Of a stretch of 64,000 bases of DNA, positions 11,990 through 23,110 are shown piece after piece. A model generated the notes under the pieces. That model made no database searches. It was not told the DNA's origin and worked only from the letters and a program-made list of their open reading frames with translations. Location: NCBI GenBank assembly GCA_015680685.1, contig MNCI01010715.1, forward strand, positions 165,632 through 229,631, read 5' to 3'. Made by a program: the position numbers and the translations under genes. The DNA is from Gnetum montanum. Lineage: Eukaryota; Streptophyta; Gnetopsida; Gnetales; Gnetaceae. Position 1 is the stretch's first letter. Every line of letters starts with the position of its first letter.

Positions 11990-12955
11990 AGGAAAAAGAT
12001 ATTGCTAAGATCAATAGATGTCTATCACATAGAAGAGACGTCTAGCACTTACTAAGAGATGTCTCTACCAAGAACTCACTATGTGCAAAAGACATCCAAA
12101 CCTCTAGAGATACATCTATCCCTAACAAGAGATGTCTACATTCTACTAGAGATGTCTATGATCCATAAGAGAAAACTTTCCCAAATTTAGTCTTACTTGC
12201 CATAAGTCAACTTGAAGTACAAAAGATATCTGTAATTTTCAAGAGATGTCTTGGATGAGAAATCTTTTATCCCATGGAGATGTCTATCCATTAATAAAGA
12301 TGACTACCTCACTAGTGATAGGTCTCTCCTGTTTTATACACAACTCAGTGAGACATCTTAAACCTCAAGCAAGACATCTTCAACAATCATTTCTAACCAT
12401 TACTAGGGTTTTAATGATCACTCATGGGAAAAAAAACTATAAAGAAATGACAATTTCAAAAGTAAGGATATATAAGCACTAAGTAATCACTATCTCCATC
12501 ATCTTATTAGAAGAACTATCATTGGCTATCATTGTTTCTATTTTGTACTTCAAACAAGGAATCTAAAAAGTTAGTTTCATTCTATTCTTGACTCTCATTC
12601 TTTATTTCCTTATCTTGTTATTGTGGGGCTATATGTATTGCAAATACACACATTTTATAATGACTTGAAGGTCAATCCCTCAGGGATTAGATGTATTTCT
12701 TGAGAGAAATCATCGTAAGAGTAATTGATAGGTTATGAGAACTGAGGGTCTATTGTAACTAAAAACTTGCATAAGTTGTGGGTGTCCTTAAAACCATGTT
12801 TTGAGCAATAAAGTCTAGAGGTGTGCAAGGATTCTACCCTTTGAGTATGGAAGTACCTATGTTGGGGAACCACATAATTCACATGATGTGTTGATTGCTA
12901 ATTTGTTGGCTAGAACTTATTCACCTCCCTCTAAGTTCTTGATCTTCATATAAAA
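11990..12955 (+). repeat. Possible copia-type LTR with AGAGATGTCT repeats
   Basis: The first part (about 12005-12400) contains about a dozen imperfect copies of AGAGATGTCT spaced irregularly. The second part (12800-12955) has the pattern 'gtgtgcaaggattctacc...gggaaccacataattcacatgatgtg...gaacttattcacctccctct'. This resembles the downstream end of Ty1/copia LTRs of the SIRE/Maximus type. A degenerate TGGTATCAGAGC-like site could follow near 12960. No partner LTR or coding region is visible, so this is a weak call. Confidence 0.3.
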
Positions 12956-13852
12956 CCAAATTAATGGGCTAGGGTACAAGAAATAGTTATTATAACTTCC
13001 ATTTCAAAGATACCAAAGTGTAAATATTATATTATTTTAAATATTATATTTTCATTAATATGAACACTTACAAATGAGAAAAGTGCATTAACAAAAGAAT
13101 AGTAGAAGGTTTAAAGGCCTTATATACTTTCAAACGCAATGACAAGAAAATTAGAAGTTTATGTTTAAAACGTTAGATAATAAAATTTTCAAACTATCGT
13201 CTCTCCTACTATATTGTATGGATGTGTTATTTAGGAACCTAGAGACAATGCTAAACTTTAGAAAGATATTGAAAGAGTGCAAAATAAATTCTATTCTCAA
13301 TGAGTTAAAGGTGAAGATACAAACACCTCACTTAATGTTTTTTCCTGAATGTTATTTTTTATCTTTAGAAGTAAAATCCTTATGTTAATTCTTTGCATTA
13401 CTCATAGCTTGTATGTCTCAAGGTAAGACAATTTTTCTAAAGTAGTTATTTAGGTTTAATAAGACTATAGTTGGTATCTTTAGGAAATGCAATGATCAAG
13501 AAAAGGAAATACTACATAAGGGAAAGTACAACAAAATGCTAAGCATATTCATCAGTTGGTCAAGTAGAAGATTTTAACATAATTATGGTCTATTGTAAAA
13601 GATAAGAAGTAAATTTATTTATATCATATTAGATCCAAAAAACTAAATGCAAAAGCTTACTATCTCTCAGCTATTATGCTAATTAAGTATTTGAGTGCTA
13701 TCAATATGCTTTGCTTAAGTTTATACCATATTACAATTGAAAGTGAAAGATGGATTAAACTCCCTTGAGAAAAGCACATCTATAGGTTGTTCAAGTTAGA
13801 AGCACTTAAGGATGAGTTACATGTGTTTCTTTTCTATGTCGTAATTACTCAT
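12956..13852. other. Unassigned AT-rich DNA
   Basis: No gene recognised. Short stop-free stretches (for example 13161-13388) have no recognisable motif and biased AT-rich composition. They are probably chance. Confidence 0.45.
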
Positions 13853-14717
13853 TTGAGATAGCATTATAATGTTTAATAAACATTAGTATGTCAATTACAT
13901 CGATGTATCAATGTTAACATAGTCTAGGATGTGTTGATTCAATGCTCATAAATACCTATAAATATGAGTGTACCTACCACATTTATGTCATCTATTTCAT
14001 TAATTGTAACAAGGCTCTATCATTTTATTTTCATATGAGTTAGTATCAATCAGCGAGTGCCCATAGCATCAACTTTAATTAATTTAATAGATTTTTATTT
14101 AAGTGATATTGTACCTAGATACAATTGATGATGGCAGTAAGATAGGAATTAATTCACCTTCATTGCAACACTTCCACTTATTTTAATATTTTATTATGAT
14201 CAATTCATTTCCTTTTAATGTAACTTCGTGCACTTAGTTAATATTTTATTCAATAAACATAACTAAATATGGTGGAATGTGTATGATCAAATTTGAGCAT
14301 AAACACATTACCGTTTGGTAATCCCAATAGTGGTTTTAATTGGTATGCCCAACAATAGCCATTAAGTGACCCAATGATGATAGCATGAGTTCAAGATATA
14401 TATGGTGAGTTGGATATAGATGCTCATCACTTAGGCTAGCTTAAAATTTATTTCATTCAAAATTAGTTTTAATTAAATAATTTTCTATATTTTAATATTA
14501 TTTCATCATGGTCAAACAACATCAACAATCATATGTTTCAACTATTCTTAACCATACAAATTAAGGCCAACATAAGGCTAGTTGGGAAGATAGTGACTTA
14601 TGATCCACATGTAATAATCTAGAAGTACCTTTAGTCTAGTCCACTGATTACAATTAGGATACATGTAACACTTGTGATTTGTATGGTTGACCATAGGGAC
14701 TACATCATTGCTCATCA
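13853..14717 (+). repeat. 5' LTR of element A (Athila-like, about 865 bp)
   Basis: The 3' end is secure: CTCATCA at 14711-14717 is followed immediately by a degenerate primer-binding site. A TATA box (tataaata) lies at about 13957-13964. The start is placed at TGAGATAG (13853) because the family's TATA box lies about 95 bases from the LTR start in element B. The inside aligns with the LTRs at 4709-5579 and 25122-25953 ('cgtttggtaatcccaatagtgg'). Confidence 0.6.
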
Positions 14718-14738
14718 TTAGTGCTATTAGTGAGGATT
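14718..14738 (+). other. Degenerate primer-binding site of element A
   Basis: The site reads TTAGTGCTATTAGTGAGGAT directly after the LTR end. It is a decayed form of the TTGGCGCCGTTGCCGGGGA site that Athila and Tat elements use with tRNA-Asp. It confirms that the LTR to its left is a 5' LTR. Confidence 0.55.
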
Positions 14739-16243
14739 GATGCTAGTATTTTAGATTAGTTAATATTATAAAGAATCATTGTTAAAAGCTTCAAGATTCA
14801 TCCTTTGAAAATATTAATAATTTATGAAGTCACAAACATAAATTAAAATTATTTACTTCTTATAGGAATATTTCCCTACTTGTTAATAATTCTGCAAGGG
14901 AAATGTTAAACCCAACTAAAACAGAGATGTTGTGTCATATCAAGTCAAAGTAGAACTAACATCTAGATCCTTATTATTCAAATTTTATCTTTGTCCTTCA
15001 CTAAGATGAATAAATGAGGTGAAGAGACTTAGAAGGAAATAGTGTGTAATCCCATCAATGCTCATGGTTCTATTGATGAAGGTTAGATTTGTAATTGCAA
15101 TGCTTGATTACAAGGTAGTTGATGAAATTTCCAAGTCTTATCAATTCATTAAGGCCTAATCCTAAAAAGACTATTTTATGAAGGGACATCATGAAACAAC
15201 TAAATGTAAAGGAGCTACCATTCCATTAACATCACAATCCAAAATGAGGGTACATATTATTACTATAAAAGATCATAATGCTATAATCCTCCCCTCTTTA
15301 ATATAGATGATGTAGCTAACTCATGCTTATGCTTATCCTTGGTAAGAGACTATAGAAAGGATAGAACAACACCCAATAGAAGGTGGGACTCTAGGCTTAA
15401 GTCTTCCAACAAGCCACCAAGAGATGATCAAAAGGATTATGGTAGAAGAGCAAGTCGACATGACTCTCCTAGTTCGCCATCCTCTTCATCATCCTTATCA
15501 TTAAGTTTTGATAATGATGAGCATGAACAAGGAAGAAAATGTCATGATAAATAATCTAGTAGAGACAATAGAAGAGATTAAAACATAAATGGAGGCAAAG
15601 GTGGTGATCATGATAAAGATAGAGATAGAGATCACAAACATGATAGAAGGTATAGCAAACCACACAGAAGTAGCCATGGTGATGATAGAAGCCATGCTAA
15701 ATAGGATGATTATAGTGAACACGTATTGATAATAATGAGCATGATAAATATAAGAAAGTTTGTTTACATTCCTTTTAAGCATGAGAGTGATAGCCACATC
15801 AAGTGGCTCGACTTACATAATATTTCTAATTTCACGGGAGACAACATCATTTACAAGCCTTCAATGATGCTTGCACCTTCAAAAATATATAATATGATTA
15901 GTAAAAGCTCAAGTTGTTCCAAAGGAAACTCATAAAAGAAGCAAAAAGTTGGTACCAATCAATGGAACCAAAATTTATTAGAAGATGAAGTATGGTGCTA
16001 TAACAATTAATGAAAAATACCAAATGTATTCCAAGTGTCTAACTTGAAAAAGAAAATTCAAGAATAGAGATAAAGCAATCATGAATTCCTAGATGCAACC
16101 TTAGGTAGGTATTATTCATCGTTTCATAGTTGCCCAAGCCATGACTTTTCTCAAAGAGAGCAAGTGAGACACGCAATAGACGAGCTAATGAACAAAACAA
16201 GAGAAACTCTTGGGGTCTATGCTCAAGGATGGATGTTCATGCT
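14739..16243 (+). pseudogene. Element A gag, 5' part (split by element B)
   Basis: From about 15300 the sequence aligns with element B's gag at 17400-18300. Shared features are a Ser-rich linker (SSPSSSSSLSLSF near 15475), the 'fpqtlikeaeswn'-like capsid block near 15920-15960, and the block before 'hhfhsc..h' near 16110-16150. Stop codons and frameshifts are many. The alignment stops at 16243, where element B starts, and resumes at 25954. Gag would form the particle core around element RNA. The last five bases, ATGCT, are the left copy of B's target site duplication. Confidence 0.65.
16239..16243. repeat. Left target site duplication of element B (ATGCT)
   Basis: ATGCT directly precedes the 5' LTR and is repeated at 25954-25958 directly after the 3' LTR. 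The gag of element A reads across once the intervening DNA is ignored. Confidence 0.88.
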
Positions 16244-16838
16244 TGATGAGTCTCAATATCGAACCCTCAATATTGGATACGTGATATCAGAGATGCCAAA
16301 GAGATATAGGGCATGCGATGTCGAAACATGTCTCATTGCCTATAAATAACAGACAGGGGCACTTGGTTTCGCATTAGTTTTTAGTCCCTCAGCCGAATTC
16401 TTGCAGTTTTTCTATTCCAGAGTTAAGATTATTTCTAAGTACCCGTAGTAGGAGTCATAAAGTAAACAAATCTTTATTCGAGCATTGTGGACTTAAGCAC
16501 ACCTTGTGTCCAAAAATAAAGACAAACTTTGTTATAAACCTTGCAACATTCAGAATAGCTTAATTATTGCATTTAATGTTATTTACTATTATTTGTTGTT
16601 CTCATTAGTTAATCAATGTTATTTCTATTGAACTATTAATTATCAATGAATTAGCACACTCAGCATGACCACTCCGAGCATACATGGGAACACTTGGTAA
16701 CCCAGTAACGACTAGTGTTTGGTAACTCATCCTTGTTCTATGTAGGTGCATAAGCACTTAATCCTTGGAGTTCAACCGGATCGTGCGTGAACACTCGTAT
16801 TCGTATGGTTAGGGGTAGGGGTACCTCCCTGCTCATTA
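16244..16838 (+). repeat. 5' LTR of element B (595 bp, internally deleted)
   Basis: It starts TGATGAGTC and ends CTCATTA. TATA box tataaata at 16341-16348. Compared with the 3' LTR it lacks about 237 bases between 'gtttggtaa' (ends about 16724) and 'ctcatcc'. The missing block is present in the 3' LTR and in the solo LTR at 10347-10847. The difference is therefore a deletion here, not an insertion there. Confidence 0.85.
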
Positions 16839-16857
16839 TTAGCGCCATTGCTAGGGA
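16839..16857 (+). other. Primer-binding site of element B (tRNA-Asp type)
   Basis: TTAGCGCCATTGCTAGGGA differs from the TTGGCGCCGTTGCCGGGGA site typical of Athila/Tat elements at only a few transitions. It would prime minus-strand DNA synthesis from the tRNA 3' end. Confidence 0.75.
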
Positions 16858-17129
16858 TTTTGTTGTTTGTGTGTTGATTAGAACTTAGGAAATCTTTCCA
16901 TTGTTGGGACGAAACCCTTAGAGTTAACTATCCTACAATCACTAGAAAAGGGTATCGCACACTGAATAATCAATCATGTATCCTTCTTCTTATAAGAGTG
17001 CTTCACCAACTAGGTCCAACACCATGAATAATTAGAGGTGGGGTGCACATGACAATCTGTGAGTACCCCAACAGTTTTGCATGGTATACGCTTATCTTGA
17101 TGAGTATATACTAGACTTTACCTTTATCC

Positions 17130-19560
17130 TCCACTAGGATGAAAAACTATGATGGCATGATTTAGAAGGTAATATAGTGTTACCTCCCGATTGTTCAATC
17201 CCAAGCATGCTTCTTCGTACTCTCACATGAATTCGATATGCAACACTTATAATTAGAGTACGTTGTGCATGAACAAGATTAGAGAGATTATCAATCCACG
17301 GAGGCACAATGCCAAAGAGATCTACAATAGGAGAGATATTACAAATCCATGAAGGGGAACTGGTCTTAGGATGTCTCATATGTTCTAAGTGAAAAAAAGG
17401 GTGGTGAACCTACCTTAGGAGGCTTTCCACAAAACGATGTTTTTCTCATTGACTTTAGTTAAGGATTTTTGTATTAGATTCTTTACTCAACTATTCATAA
17501 CCCAAGTTCTGATACCAATGAACACAAAGGATCCAAAAAAGGAACACGAACACATAACAATGATGAATATTCCGATCGTAACCATGACTAAGGCTGCAAC
17601 CACCAAAGAGAATATGACAGGCATCAGCATGGTGCCAGTCCTCCTTCCTCTTTACCTTCATCATCTCCTTCCAACTCTCCTTTAAGATCTAAATGCAATC
17701 GCAAAGGGAAAGACCATGAGGACAATGGTAAGTGAAATAAAAATCATAGACAAAATAATCAAGAAAGAGGTAAAGACATTCCAAAGAGACACATCATGAA
17801 ATAAGGGAAAGTAGGGAACAACATAGGCATCATAGACATCATAGCTAGCATGATCACAATGAACCCCTACTCGCCACCTGAAGTATGTTAGATATACAAA
17901 GGTCGTTAAGATCCCAACAAGGAACTAGAAGGAAAGTAGGATCAAAACACTAAACATGAATAACATCCCATGATTTGAAGTGGGATACAATGCTAATCCT
18001 CAAAACCATCTACAAGCATTCCATGATGCATGTACCTTGCAAAATATAGAAAACGAGTGGAAAAACCTAAAGTTGTTTCCACAGACACTAATCAAGGAAG
18101 CGGAAAGCTGGAATCGGTCCTTAGAACTAGAATCCATTTGTCGATGAAGTACCATGTTGGAGCTATTCAACGATAAGTATCAGATGTACTCCCAAGTGTC
18201 CAACCTACATAAGCAAATCCAAGGATGGAAACAAGGAGGACACAAACCCTTGGATGCTTCCATGGGCTGATATTATACATTATTACATCATTTCCCTGGC
18301 CATGGTTACTCGCAAAAGGAACAACTATGTCATCTCGTGGATGGGCTTCAATATGAAACGTGAAGAACCCTTAGGACTTATGCCCAAGGAAGGCTATTCA
18401 AGCTCAGAGCCCACCAAATACAAAGATTGTTGGAGCAAGTTGCCAAGGAGGAAGGTGAGTTGAGGAAAAGAGAAAGTGCAAAGGAGTACAACAGAGATCC
18501 TTTTCTCTGAAAAAAGGAAATTAGATTTTATGAAGATGAAGAAGAGTCATCACTCGAAGAGATGGTGAATAGAAAGACTTTGTCCATTCAAAAATTTGCA
18601 TCAGAAGTATTAGCAAAGGTGGATCAAATGTGGAACTCCCAAGATGATAAATTTCAAGCTATTCTAAAAGTCTACAGAACAAAGTAGTGACCGAGAGAAA
18701 AGAAAAAAGAAAGAAGCTGAGTATGCACATAGGAAGGGTAAGGGCAAAGTTGTCGTCATTGAAGAGGTTGTGGATTTAGACATAGACAATGATGGTGGAT
18801 GTGAGATATGCCAATATGACCATCCTAAAGGATGTTGCCTAGTAGTGTCACATCTGCAAGAGTCTAGGCATATGCACTAAACCCACAGTTAAACAAATGA
18901 TAAACACCTAGAAGGTTACCTTATCCTCAAGGTAACCCAAGGCAATTCCATCAACCCTTGACATATTATCCAAGTGGAGCTCCACCACAACCGAATGAAC
19001 AGTATCAATAGTGGCAACATCCACAATCATGGGGAATGTCACTACCACATAAATAGTACCCTTACCATCAACCTGACCCATACAGGTATTACATTTAGCA
19101 GCCAATCTCTCCACATGACTCTACTAGTCACATCACTCCTCAGCCTCACTACTAGACCACCAAGTACTATAGAACTCCTTCTTCTAGGAGTGATGCTCCA
19201 TATGTGTACTATCCTTCTCATCTATTTTCACCTCTTCCACCCTTAGCTCCATTACCACCTACTCCAACTATGCAGGGCAAGCTTCCTACCTAGCCATAGC
19301 AACGTAATGCTATAAAGGCTGTCAACCCTCAACCTACTATTGGTTTAAACAACCGATCAAAGAAGAGACCTTTCTTTAGAACCAACAGTCCAACCAAGTC
19401 CTTACAACCACAAGCAGCTAATTATCCAAACACCTTAGTATCATTTGAATCTTCGGAGCTTTCTTTGAACCAAAAATCGCACCCACCACATATTGTCATG
19501 TTAACCCACGTCATCACTAATTGGATTAAAGCTAACATCTTCCTAAGAAATTCTCTGTTC
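17130..19560 (+). pseudogene. Element B gag
   Basis: A disrupted capsid/nucleocapsid ORF. Visible in order: a Ser/Pro-rich stretch at about 17640-17690; a capsid block near 18020-18110 (ACTLQNIENEWKNLKLFP...LIKEAESWNRSLE), matching the usual gag 'FP..L...A..W' helix; 'MYSQVSNLHKQIQG' near 18185-18225; and an acidic/coiled stretch RFYEDEEESSLEEMVNRKT at 18525-18580. A Cys/His cluster CEICQYDH...C at about 18802-18840 is like a zinc knuckle. A Pro/Gln/Tyr-rich tail follows (18930-19280). Multiple stops and several frame changes mean no functional protein is made. The same order, with the same Cys/His cluster, appears in element A. Confidence 0.65.
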
Positions 19561-19580
19561 CTGGAAGTCCTCTCATTTAT

Positions 19581-20036
19581 TTGCAAATCACTAGAAATGA
19601 GCCCTGTAAAGCTCTTTTGAATTCAGGTTTTGATGTTAATTTAATCTCCGAGGAAATGTATAGAGTGTGGAACCAGCCTTTGCTAAAGAATAGTAACATT
19701 TGTCTAGAGATGGCTGACCAATCCATCATTGTTCCATTGGGACTAATGGAGGACATTGTCACCACTATTTATGGGTGGTCATATCCAACCGATTTCCTAG
19801 TGATCCAAGTCAACAACTGTAAGGGGGACTTCCCAATCATAATGGGAAGAGCATGGCTGAGTATGATTGATGTGTGCCTAGGAATACGTGATCTTTCCCT
19901 AGAGATATCAAAAGAAAATACGTTTTGGAAGATCAAGAAGAAGAAAGTTCCATGCATCACATATAGTGACACAGGGTGCAATTACATACAAAAGTCCTGG
20001 TTTGTACAATGCTTAACATTGCCTACATGCAACTAG
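19581..20036 (+). pseudogene. Element B aspartic protease domain
   Basis: An uninterrupted 151-codon stretch contains the retroviral-type protease signature. The active-site block reads LLNSGFDVNLI, where active enzymes have (D)SG(A/S), so the catalytic Asp is replaced by Asn. The C-terminal block reads FPIIMGRAWL, the usual '(I)ILGRPWL'. The enzyme would cleave the Gag-Pol polyprotein. It follows gag and precedes RT by about 280 bases of disrupted sequence. The D-to-N change is a single G-to-A transition, and this copy could not cleave even if it were translated. Confidence 0.8.
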
Positions 20037-20312
20037 TGTGCACAAGTAACTGACATACAAAGATGCCTATATGCAGCAGCCACAAGACAGGAAGGCATCC
20101 AATGGTTGAAAACTTACCAAGAAAGCAATTCAGCCTTATGCATGGAACAAACTGAGAGTTTGACTTGTGCCTATATCGATAGCATAGATGCATTAGAGCA
20201 AGTCCATTACCAACTTCCAAGTATAGACACCAAAAATATCAACTAGGGAAAGTTGGAAATCCCTGATAAGTTTAAGTAAGAGCCCCTTGAATTAAAATCC
20301 TTACCCATCAGT

Positions 20313-21030
20313 ATGGAGCATGCATTTCTTAAGAATGGAAAACTGGTAATCATTAATGCTAAGATCTCTCCTCAACAAAAAGAAAGACTACTAAAGATGG
20401 TAAATAAATGGTCAAAAGCCTTTGCTTGGTCATATCCTAAATTAACTAGAATAGATCCTAGGATATGCCAACATATAATTTACACTGACCCCTCTATGAA
20501 TCCTTGACGACAATCACAAAGATGACTGAACCCAAAGCTTTAAGTAAGTAGTTAAAGAAGAAATTGAACAACTTTTGAAGGCTAGGTTCATCTATCCCAT
20601 TGTTGACAGTGAATGGGTTAGTCCATTGGTCATTATGTCTAAAAAAGATGGTAAATGGAGGATGCGTATAGACTTTAGGCTACTAAATATGGCAACATTT
20701 AAAGACCATTTTCCATTACCATTCATTGACCACCATTGCAAGGCATTGTTATTATAATTTTCTGGATGGTTACAGTGGGTATAATCAAATTCAAATAGCA
20801 CCAGAGGACCAAGCCAAAAATACATTTACAAGTCCTTGGGGGACATTTGCATATAGGCAAATGTCGTTTGGCTTGTGCAATGCTCCAACAATATTTCAAT
20901 GTTTAGTTCTCAGTATATTTCAGCAGCAAATAGAAAATGGTGTGGAGGTTTTTATGGATGATTTCTCCACCTCCAAAGTGGACTTTGATCAAGCATTAGA
21001 CCGATTAGAACAAGTACTAAAATGATGTGT
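20313..21030 (+). pseudogene. Element B reverse transcriptase
   Basis: Three overlapping frames cover the domain: 20313-20507 (ISPQQKERLLKMVNKWSKAFAWS), 20560-20757 (KARFIYPIVDSEWVSPLVIMSKKDG, then RIDFRLLN) and 20726-21025 (FLDGYSGYNQI, PWGTFAYRQMSFGLCNAP). The catalytic block reads VFMDDFS at about 20946-20966. Residues in the fingers and palm are well kept and both Asp of the active site are intact. There is a stop after 20507 and a frameshift near 20740. The 'YPISDSxWVSP' signature supports the Athila lineage. Confidence 0.82.
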
Positions 21031-21751
21031 TGAAACCAACCTAAGGCTCAATTGGTAGAAAAGCCATTTAATGGTCCAAGAGGGCATCATATTAGGGCAT
21101 AAAATTTCACAAACATGGATAGAGGTAGATCCTAAAAAAATTGAAGTCATCTAAGGAATCACTCGTCAACCTAAAACTATAAAAGACATCTGATCATTCC
21201 TTGGACATACTAGCTATTATAGATGCTTCATCAAGAAGTTTTTAAAGATTGAAAAACCATTAGTAGAATTAACAAAGAAGGATGTACTCTTTGAATGGAC
21301 CAAGGAATGTGAGCTAGCTTTCCAAACCTTGAAGAAAAATATCGTAGAAACACCCATTCTACAAGCTCTTGACTGGTCTAGACTATTCTATATAATGACT
21401 GATGCATCCAATTTTCCTTCAGGGGCTATACTTGCACAATTAGATGACCAAAAATGTCCCTATTACATTCATTGTGCAAGTCAAAGTATTATCGGTGCAC
21501 AACTCAACTATACCACGATAGAAAAAAAGTTAAAGGTTGTGGTGTTTTCACTAGAAAAATTTAGGCACTATGTATTAGGCTATAAGGTATTTGTACACAT
21601 AGATCATAGTGTGACTCGGTTCCTTATGAATAAATCAATGGTGAGCCCTCATGTCATACAATGGCTTGTGATCTTGCAAGAGTTCAATATCATGATAATA
21701 GATCATAAAGTCACCAAGAATGTTGTTGTTGATCATTTATCTCGGTTATGA
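21031..21751 (+). pseudogene. Element B RT thumb and RNase H
   Basis: The connection region (about 21050-21330) is interrupted by stops but readable (WLGHTSYYRCFIKKF-like text near 21195-21240). An open 140-codon stretch (21329-21751) is RNase H: FYIMTDASNFPSGAILAQ carries the first catalytic Asp. TTIEKKLKVVVFSLEKFRHYVLG carries the conserved Glu region. It ends NVVVDHLSRL, a hallmark of Athila-type RNase H ends. Only one RNase H domain is present, unlike elements C and D. The domain would remove RNA from RNA-DNA hybrids. Confidence 0.8.
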
Positions 21752-23110
21752 TGGGACAACAAAGAGGATGAATATCCAATTTTCGATCACTTTCCTGATG
21801 AAATCCTATTTGCAAGTGTAATAAATAATCAATCACCCATAGATAAAAATTGGTATAGTAGCATTCTTAATTATCGTCTCAACAAGAAACACCACAAGGG
21901 CTCGATGTTAGAAAGAAACAACAGTTACTCCACCAAGTCAAACATTTCATGGAAATCAACAAACACCTTTACAAGGTGTGTCCCAATGGCTTGGTCCAAT
22001 GGTATGTTCCTGACATAGATCAATTACAAGTTCTCTAAGATGCTCATGAGGGCCCTTGTGGGGGTTATTATGTTGAGAGATGAACAACCATTAAAATCTT
22101 GCTTGCAGGATATTATTGGCATACATTATTTCAGGACGCCCATCATTTTGTCCAATCTTGTGACTGTTGCCAATGCGATGGGGGAATGACTACTAAAATA
22201 GAGGGTCCACAACAATGGATTCAACCTTTAGAACCCTTCAATATATGGGGTATTGATTTATGAGGCCTATTACACCAATGTCTAATGGAAAAGCATACAT
22301 TGTTGTTGCTATTGACTATTTCAAAAAATGGGTAGAAGTAGCCACCGTTATTGACTGTACATCATCTACTGCTACAAGATTTGTTTAACAACAAATCATA
22401 AATAGGTTTTTCATGCCTCGTGCATTTATTTTTGACAATGGTACACATTTTACATGTGTGACTTTTTGGAAGTTGATGCAATGCTTAGGAGTTGAGCATA
22501 AACTTACACCATATCATCCTCAAGCAAATGGTCAAGCCAAAGTCACCAATAGGAAGATCACAAAAATATTGACATGAACCATTAGCAAATATAGGTGAGA
22601 CTGGAGCACCAAGCTAAACGATGCTCTTTGGGCCTACTGCTCCACGTGGAAACTCCCTATAGGCTACTCTCCCTCTCCCTATAAGTTAGTGTATGGTAAA
22701 CTTCCAACACTTCCTATCCAAGCTGAGCTCCATACACTATCTATAGCATATGACCTTAACCTTGACCTCAGTCTAGCATAGAAAGAATGGTTAAAGAATC
22801 TTAACTTACTAGATGAAAACTAGTTAGTTGTCCTGTCATCCAATGAATTTGACAAGGCCTTCAACAAACAATAGCATGACATAAGAATTAGAAAAGTAAT
22901 ATACCAACTAGAATATAGGATTTTTTTATTGGAATTCCACACATGTGCCACAATGAACTAAATTTCAAATGCTATGGGAAGGACCTTATATCATTCATGA
23001 AACTTTTCCTTCAAGGGCCATGATTATCTATAAACCTAAAAGCCAAAATAAGAAATTATTGGTCAACATCCAACAAAAAAAACCTTTCCATCAGCCTAAA
23101 ATGGCCAGTA
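21752..23110 (+). pseudogene. Element B integrase
   Basis: Zinc-binding part at 22035-22180: HEGPCGGYY (second His lost), then DAHHFVQSCDCCQC. Core: IDL at about 22253, KKWVEVATV near 22325, and FDNGTHF at about 22432-22452 for the second Asp. The Glu position reads NGQAKVTNRK (about 22528-22557), so the catalytic Glu is Lys. The C-terminal block MLWEGPYIIHETFPSRAMI (22969 on) is the usual 'W.GP(F)IV...P.GA' module. Many stops break it. The order and text fit the Athila lineage. Confidence 0.75.

Noticed and set aside
13161-13388. 75-codon open stretch as a host gene fragment
   Set aside because: AT-rich, no motif, no neighbours and no splice context that I can recognise.
13811-13852. Sequence before A's 5' LTR resembling the end of an internal region (tandem LTR-internal-LTR arrangement)
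   Set aside because: Only a short 'gatgagtt' stretch matches the DNA before G's 3' LTR, which is too little to claim a tandem element.
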